From Toxonevra muliebris (Eukaryota > Arthropoda > Insecta > Diptera > Pallopteridae), in contig CAVNUY010000015.1 in the NCBI GenBank assembly GCA_963691655.1, forward strand, positions 143,501 through 207,500: a stretch of 64,000 nucleotides of DNA. Reading direction: 5' to 3'. The position numbers were made by a program, and so were the translations under genes. This document shows positions 58,091 through 64,000 of the stretch, one piece after another. Under the pieces are notes generated by a model. The model searched no databases and was not told the origin of the DNA. It saw only the letters and a list, made by a program, of their open reading frames with translations. Each line of letters begins with the position of its first letter. The first letter of the stretch is position 1.

Positions 58091-58471
58091 TATTGCCGCT
58101 GCCGGGTGTGTATGAGGCACCACCCATTAAAATATTGCCGATCATTCCTCGCGATGACCGCTGACGAGCGATATGAGGCAGTGAGGAGTCATCGGTACTG
58201 CGTTAACTGCCTGGCAAAGTCCCACAACACCGGTGCCTGCACGTCGCTGCAAAGCTGCCATGCATATGGTCTAGGACACCATACGCTCTTGCATGCGCAT
58301 TTTCCGGCGCGACAGCGGATTGGTCGAGTGGTGTCGGTGCGCCCGTCTAATGATGAACGTCGGCGCATAGGACGACGACAATCCCATCAGCGATCCGCTC
58401 GACCTCTCAGCCCACAACCAACTCGGAGCGTGCAATTTGGGTACGGCGTCCGAGACACCACAAACTTCTGA
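58091..58471 (+). pseudogene. E2 3' zinc-knuckle module fused to pol
   Basis: Continues the integrase frame with CRVCMRHHPLKYC, then YCVNCLAKSHNTGAC and CHAYGLGHHTLLH (second Cys of the third knuckle replaced by Tyr). An Arg/Ser-rich tail follows to the stop at 58469-58471. It is homologous to the E1 3' ORF. In E1 about 160 bp and a splice acceptor separate it from pol; here a deletion removed them together with the pol end. Confidence 0.75.
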
Positions 58472-58541
58472 CTGCAGTAGTGATGGTCCTTAAAGAAGTG
58501 CAGCTTACGTTGAACGGCCAATCCGTTCAAGGGGGCCGTTA
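58472..58541 (+). other. E2 3' untranslated sequence and polypurine tract
   Basis: Ends in CAAGGGGGCCGTTA just before the LTR; the AAGGGGG run is the likely plus-strand primer, as at the same place in E1. Confidence 0.6.
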
Positions 58542-59027
58542 TGTTGAGGACCCTGTGGAGGAGCCCCTAATTGAGTTCGATTAGTGCTCCCTGCACTAAT
58601 CGTCCCACCACCATCCATGCCGTCGCCTCATGACCACCCTAAGTATTATTAAAAAATGAATTATTGAATTGTTGAATGTTCCTAAAATACCACTCTGGTA
58701 TTAATTTGAATTGTTAAACTCCTTTGAAATACCCCTCTGGTATTTATCTATTACAATGTAATATCAATGTATATATTCTCTTTATATACAAAAATATTGT
58801 AATAGATTCTCTCAATCCATGGGATTATACCAGTTGCCAGACGGTATAAAATCCCATTGCTTGAGAAAACCTAGATTAGTCTTTGAGTAACCCATGCTCA
58901 TAAAAAAATCACTGACAATCTCAATAAAATTCACACTCTGTGAAATATTATAAATTTTTAACCGAAACTCCTCGTGCGTTGTTATTTAAATATCTATTTT
59001 TCAGCCCTCTCTCTCTCTCTCAAATCA
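58542..59027 (+). repeat. E2 3' LTR
   Basis: 486 bp, TGTTGAGGACC to CTCAAATCA, followed by the duplicated CACGG. About 98% like the 5' LTR by eye. Confidence 0.92.
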
Positions 59028-59897
59028 CACGGTATGGGCAATATTTCAAATGTAAGAATAACTGTAACGTAAGATGTAAGATAACTGTAACGTCCAGTTC
59101 CCCTCTCGCTCACACTACTGCGCGGCAAGACTGTGCTACTCTAAACAACAAAGAGAAGAGAGAAGAGAAAAGAGAGGGAGAAATTAAAATACGAATGGAG
59201 TTTGTTGGTTTATGTTTCGATTTACTCATACATACAAACGAAATATACGAAAACAAAATGAGTGTGTACATTTATTCCTGGCCGAATTATTTGTTGGTGT
59301 TAAACGTATGGAGATCGACTATACCATACAAACAGAGAAGTCGCGGTAGCAAACACAGGCGTTTGATAGGTTTTGCATTCGGTTAATTAGATTGGATTAA
59401 AATTAAATATTTTTTAAAATATAAAACAATATAAAATTATAAGGAATAAAGAACCTGGGTTTCAATAAATGTGTAAACAAAATGTAGTGATAATGATAGC
59501 AAACCACGGCATTATAAAAATTTTCCCGATGCATTGAGTAAAAGAAAAATGATGCGACTACAATATATCAGCCCTATTCACGATTTGGTGCAAATGCAAA
59601 ATATTTCTGCTATCACAACAACAAATATAAGCGATATGGAACAAAAATTTGCATTTGCAATGATGCAAGACCATTTGCAATTTATAGTGAATTGGGCTAT
59701 TATATATATATAAAAGATAATGATATCTTATAAATTTTTAAGTTTATAAAAGAATTGTTTTAATTTGAATTAATTACCTAAGCATATAGATTATACATCA
59801 AATCCCTATAAATGGCTATACATATGTGAGCTTATGTATATGGCATTCAGTTGGTTTAACTGTTTACACATCAAATATCTTGCGTGCCTTGCACGCA
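59028..59897 (+). repeat. Dispersed repeat H, copy C, right part
   Basis: Resumes the repeat cut at 38682 (CACGGTATGGGCAATATTTC) and runs to the other subterminal repeat (TGTTTACACATC at about 59863-59874) and the end hairpin GCGTGCCTTGCACGC (59882-59896). It lacks the inner hairpin segment of copies A and B. The 148-residue frame over 58940-59386 spans the LTR/H junction and is not a gene. Confidence 0.8.
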
Positions 59898-60337
59898 TCC
59901 ATTGTTTTTTTGTATTCTTGATAATGGTTATTGAGCTCAAAATTTGGCTAAAATTTCAGTTATATATTTAAAAGTTTGCATTTACAAGGATACCGGATTC
60001 CTTGATCCTGAAACTACTTTTTTATGTTTTGTGTCCTGTTATAAATTAATACTCTTGCCTTCTTTCCATAAAATTATTTAAATATTATTACCCAGTGATA
60101 AAAATGTATGTTTTTGTTAAGGGGACATTCCAGTTTAAAATTTGAAATATCATTATTATTTATTTTATAATTGGTAGCACAATAAGAACTAGTTCTTTTT
60201 CAGTACATCAAGGAGTAAAAATATAACAAAGGACACAAAGAACAATCAAACTTAATCAATTAGAATTAAATAGGGGAGAGAGCTCCAAGATGGGCACTGA
60301 TTATAAAATTTTTGCATAAGGTGGTAGCACCTCCTGG
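59898..60337. other. Intergenic, nothing recognised
   Basis: AT-rich. Confidence 0.35.
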
Positions 60338-61115
60338 TTTATTATTATTTATTTAATAAATGTTCGCATTTAAGAATATATCTTTTATAAGCGGCAAGTG
60401 AACACAAAATAACATCGTGATTAAATAAATTGATTATAAGTAGGTGCAGATATAATATGAACTAAAACTAAGTACAATTTAAGTAAATAACTTTCAAACT
60501 AGGAGAGAATAATAATATGATAACTAATACTTTAAAAATATGTTAAGTCGATTGAATTAAATGTTTGAATAGTGCTTTAATATTAAACGCTTAAAACCGC
60601 ATCTGCTAGAGACGCAACGTAGATTATTCGGCAGTGAATTCCAAATCCTAATGGCGCTGATGAAAAAGAATCTAGTTTTAATATTTAAATTTAGCGGGAA
60701 CCAGGCAGCTGATTCTAGCAGAATGGCAAAATTGTAATTTGTCATATAAGTATGCACGTGTCCTGGCCACTATGAGTTTATATAAGTACATACAATTCCT
60801 TGCCTTGAGGTAGTCCGATATAGTACATCCAAGTAAATCGCATCTCCAGTCCGATGTATGGTCGAATTGGCTGCCTGTCCAATTGCTATACACGAGTTCT
60901 GCATAAGTGACTATGTGTAAAATTAATTGTATTACCAATCTTTTCTTAGTTTTAAGAGGTAAGCACTCGCTAGTCATTCTAAGGCTACGTGAGGTTAGGA
61001 AAATCTTTTTAACAACACTATTCACATGGTCAGTACAACTTAAGACGGTTTCCATGGAAACCAAGATAGAAAATTTTACTAACAAACTCTTACGTAGACG
61101 TGCCAACATATAAAG
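60338..61115 (-). pseudogene. LINE RT C-terminal end and 3' tail
   Basis: On the minus strand 61109-60678 and then, after a frameshift, 60757-60557 give the post-RT domain of a Jockey/I-like LINE (YLYKLIVARTRAYLYDKL, FFISAIRIWNSLPNNLRC). A 3' UTR and an (AATAA)n-type tail at about 60338-60352 follow. It is 5' truncated or deleted, and inactive. Confidence 0.6.
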
Positions 61116-61924
61116 ACTGGAGAACCAAATTAGACAAGGATTTGTTATAAATAGGTAAAACGTAAAATTATCTCACGTTCAGGGTTTCTACTTCATACAC
61201 TAATAGCCTTTAAGTTTCCGTTCCGTCCGTTCCTTTAATTTTTCGCTGCAAAATAACACACGTACACATAAAAATAACTATAAACAACAATCGTGTGACC
61301 GCAGAAAGTGTAATCTGACCACAAATCGTGTGTTTATTCTTTCTTCAGGTCTGCCAATTAATTTTAAAAAATAAATACATTTGCACTTATCGATTAATTA
61401 AAATAGAGTGATAGCTGCCTCAAGGCGGCCTTACGGGTTATAGGGTTAACATTGAGATTACTTTTACAATATATTACGATACCTCCTCTACCTCTTTTGC
61501 CTGATCTGCCGTTCCTTAACAATTGCTGATTAAAAACTGTAAAGATAAAAACAGTCTGCTAAAAGTATGCCGAAAAACGAATAATAAACAATTGTAGCCT
61601 TTTTACAGGCGATTTTTTTTTTGTAAGAAATTCTTACAAATGTTACAAATTTGTGATTAGTCGTCTGTTGGCGAAACTAAAAAGTAACATTTCCACAAAT
61701 TTGTTTCTTGTAAATTACAACTACAAATCATGTTTGGTGAAACAAATATTGAAAAATTTGTCACTACAAGTTCTTGTGATTTACAAGTCCGAATTCACAA
61801 TGGTAGGAATTGGGTGAAACGATTTAACGATTTTTTTTTTACAATTTTGTGGGAATTTCCTTACAATTCACATATTTGTAAGTTGGTGTAATGGGGCACA
61901 TAACTGGGCTATATACGGAAAATA
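61116..61924. other. Intergenic, no gene
   Basis: Nothing coding. 61615-61890 is rich in short TTGTAA/TTACAA inverted motifs. Confidence 0.3.
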
Positions 61925-62458
61925 TTCTTAATCTGAGGCAATAGGAAATTGATAGAACAACAAATGCTCTTGAGATTTTCGGAGTTGGAGCGAGGCGCTC
62001 CATACAGAATAGCATCAGATGCGTAATCTAGAACGTTGGTGGTGCTGGTGTTGCTGTTACTGCCCCTTAATTGTTCAGCCAGTTTTTCGCACCGAGTAGT
62101 CAGAGCACTAATGTTATTTTCGAGTGTTTCTGTTTTAATGTCGTATTGAGCGAATTTATCCCTAATGCCACCAAACTCACTCTCAACTTTGCTAGTGAGC
62201 CTACCCTCAACACAAGCTATTTCGTTTGAGAGGCGCTTGCATAAGTTGCGGGAGACAGCGAAAGTCGAATTTCTAGCTATTTCTTTCTATTTGTTTAATT
62301 TTGCTTTCATTAAGGCGTTCTTCTAACCTATGGAGTTGAACAACAACTAAATTTGAAGTGGTGCCACTATTCACCAGCTTCGGCAAGTTCTCGGTTTTGT
62401 TGTTCGCCTTAAAAGCTAGCTGTTGCTGACGCGTCAGTCTGGGAGATGATGACATTTA
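61925..62458 (-). pseudogene. LINE ORF1-like coiled-coil relic
   Basis: The minus-strand ATG at 62455 opens MSSSPRLTRQQQLAFK; the reading changes frame near 62275 and continues RNLCKRLSNEIACVEGRL, then KTETLENNISALTTRCEKLA (coiled coil), then LDYASDAILYGAPRS. A basic N-terminus followed by a coiled coil fits ORF1 proteins of non-LTR elements. It lies 5' of, and in the same orientation as, the RT end at 60338-61115, so the two could be one internally deleted element. Confidence 0.45.
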
Positions 62459-64000
62459 GCTCAGTTAAGAATTTTGATTTTAAAAACTTTGAATTTAGGG
62501 TAGACTGATGGCAACTCTAAAATGCCAAGTTTACTGTGAACGTTTACGAACAGATAGATGCTGTGGTTCGCAAGTTCGTAAAAGCCTTTTGATATTCTAA
62601 TGTAAGTAAACAAAGGATAAAGTCCAAATTTTCCGTTTATTGTTATGATTGTTTCATACATATGCATATACAATATATTTACGATGGAGCACCCAAAGTA
62701 GAAACTGGCACTCACCAACAAGTACTGCAAAAACCACGCAGAGCCACCAATCTCAACAATCCGTGAGAGTTTTCAAGGAACCTCTAACGGCAAGCAGCAG
62801 GGATTTCATTTTGAAATTTTTTTGTGAAGTGAATTTTTAAAATATTGAAGTGATTTTTAAAAAAAGTGGAGTGTTTTTTGAAGTGTAATGAGAAAACGAC
62901 ATATTGTCAAAATTTATCTGATTTTAAGTGCTTAGTTTGCGAAAAAAAACCTTTTCGGCGATATCGCTACTGTGAGGCAGACTCAATAAAGCTCCGACAA
63001 AGCTTTTAAAATGAGGGTACATACTCTCAATGCTAGTCCTTTTGCATAAAATTATTTAAAAGTAAAAGCCTCGCCTTCTACCTCGTCATTTTCCACCAAA
63101 TTCAGTTAAATGACAAATAAGTATTTAAAAAACACAAAATAGGATGTGTGCCTGATGGAGTCTTACTTTTTATAGGGAATATAGATTCAAACACACCATT
63201 CTGGCTACAATCAATAATGTCCTTCCAAATTAAGCAGAAATGCAAAAAATTAATTTAACGAAATAGTTGATAGTGTTCATTAAACTTTTTTTATATCGAT
63301 TTTAGCTTTTTATTGAACTGGAGAATCGAAGTGTTTTTATGAAAGAGGAAGTAGGGCTTGAAAGTGAAGTGAAAACTTCATTTGAAGTGACCGCGACAGC
63401 ACTGACAAGCAGAGCAAGACTCAGGAGAGTAATGACACCGATCGGCAGAGCAGCGGCAGTGCAAAATAGCTGAGTTTATTGCAAGTGTTTCCAATGATGA
63501 TTCCAGTCAAATCCAAGGTTACAGCACTAATTTAGTTTGTTATATTTTATATTTTTCCTAATTAAAATAATTTAAATTTATGCTATTATTGTCGTTTGTA
63601 AAGACGCAGTTTTTTAGCTACACTCGAGAAGATAAGACTCCAGATGTGTGATTCTGTAACTTTATTACCGACCGAAATCGCTTTCGCGATTTGCGATTTA
63701 ATCGTTTGCACTAACGATGCATTGATTCTGTAACTCTATTTTCACTAAAAATTCTTAGCTACAATTATCGCAAAAAAAGTGGGAAAAGTGGCAACGTTGA
63801 CAAACGACATTTCTATTATTGTTTTTTATTCATTAATTTAAAACTTTTAACACACATCTAAAAATACTTAACTTAAGAATAAAAATATAAAAAGATTCCC
63901 TTTAGTTAGAATCTGTACATTAATTGAGTTATATCTACGGCAATTTACATATGCTTCTTCGTGATTATATGGTCCCGAATAGCAATATGGCAACAGTCGA
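62459..64000. other. Intergenic, nothing recognised
   Basis: AT-rich. 63640-63740 has a repeated TGATTCTGTAACT block about 80 bp apart, possibly part of an unidentified repeat. No gene seen up to the window edge. Confidence 0.35.

Larger units (their letters stand above)
38683..59027 (+). mobile_element. BEL/Pao element E2, carrying a gene and nested E1
   Basis: LTRs at 38683-39158 and 58542-59027, both TG...CA, differ by about seven substitutions and two small indels by eye. The 5-bp duplication CACGG flanks the whole (38678-38682 and 59028-59032), and the two outer flanks are the two halves of one repeat H. This ties the distant LTRs to one insertion. Order inside: primer site, a long hairpin, leader, antisense WIPI-like gene, leader, nested E1 (44418-53037), leader, gag, pol, zinc-knuckle region, polypurine tract, LTR. 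Without E1 the element is about 11.7 kb, some 4 kb longer before gag than E1. Coding regions are broken, so it is not autonomous. Confidence 0.88.

Noticed and set aside
58940..59386. 148-residue plus-strand frame
   Set aside because: Spans the E2 LTR end and repeat H; the same H stretch gives unlike frames in other copies.

Overview
The window is AT-rich nuclear DNA of an insect, most likely a fly. Every dated insertion uses insect-type machinery: BEL/Pao and Ty3/gypsy LTR elements, LINEs, a hAT element, and SINE-like retroposons. The short dispersed repeats resemble those of fruit flies, so Tephritidae or a relative is my best guess; this is inference, not proof. I see no bacterial operon, rRNA or CRISPR array. 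Apart from one captured gene the window is a dense, layered repeat landscape, probably intergenic or heterochromatic.

Layout. 0.2-5.5 kb: tRNA-like fragment, dispersed repeat H (minus), long-inverted-repeat element Y, a 5'-truncated RNase H-bearing LINE with a perfect 12-bp target duplication, and a LINE endonuclease relic. 7.8-17 kb: internally deleted gypsy pol, repeat Z, a large palindrome, a 1.44-kb solo LTR containing two tandem arrays, and a foldback element. 17.5-24 kb: hAT element with 8-bp duplication, decayed LINEs, gypsy integrase end with its LTR. 24.5-31 kb: H copy, BEL/Pao integrase remnant, SINE with 12-bp duplication, LINE fragments, gypsy remnant, tRNA-like modules. 31.5-38.6 kb: element Y with H nested in it, a short retroposon, an unidentified coding relic, and simple sequence.

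38.68-59.03 kb is the centre of interest. A BEL/Pao element (E2) has LTRs at 38683-39158 and 58542-59027 and a matching 5-bp duplication (CACGG). It splits a copy of repeat H whose two halves lie at either side, so the two distant LTRs belong to one insertion. Inside E2's 5' leader lies an antisense, intronless gene of the WIPI/Atg18 (PROPPIN) autophagy family (41615-43694). A second, much younger BEL/Pao element (E1, 44418-53037, 410-bp LTRs differing at one position that I can see, duplication CACAT) is nested in the same leader. Both elements carry gag, pol and, in the position where env lies in some retroelements, an extra zinc-knuckle coding region; in E1 it follows a good splice acceptor.

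59.03-64 kb: the other half of the split H repeat, a minus-strand LINE 3' end, a LINE ORF1 relic, and sequence in which I recognise nothing.
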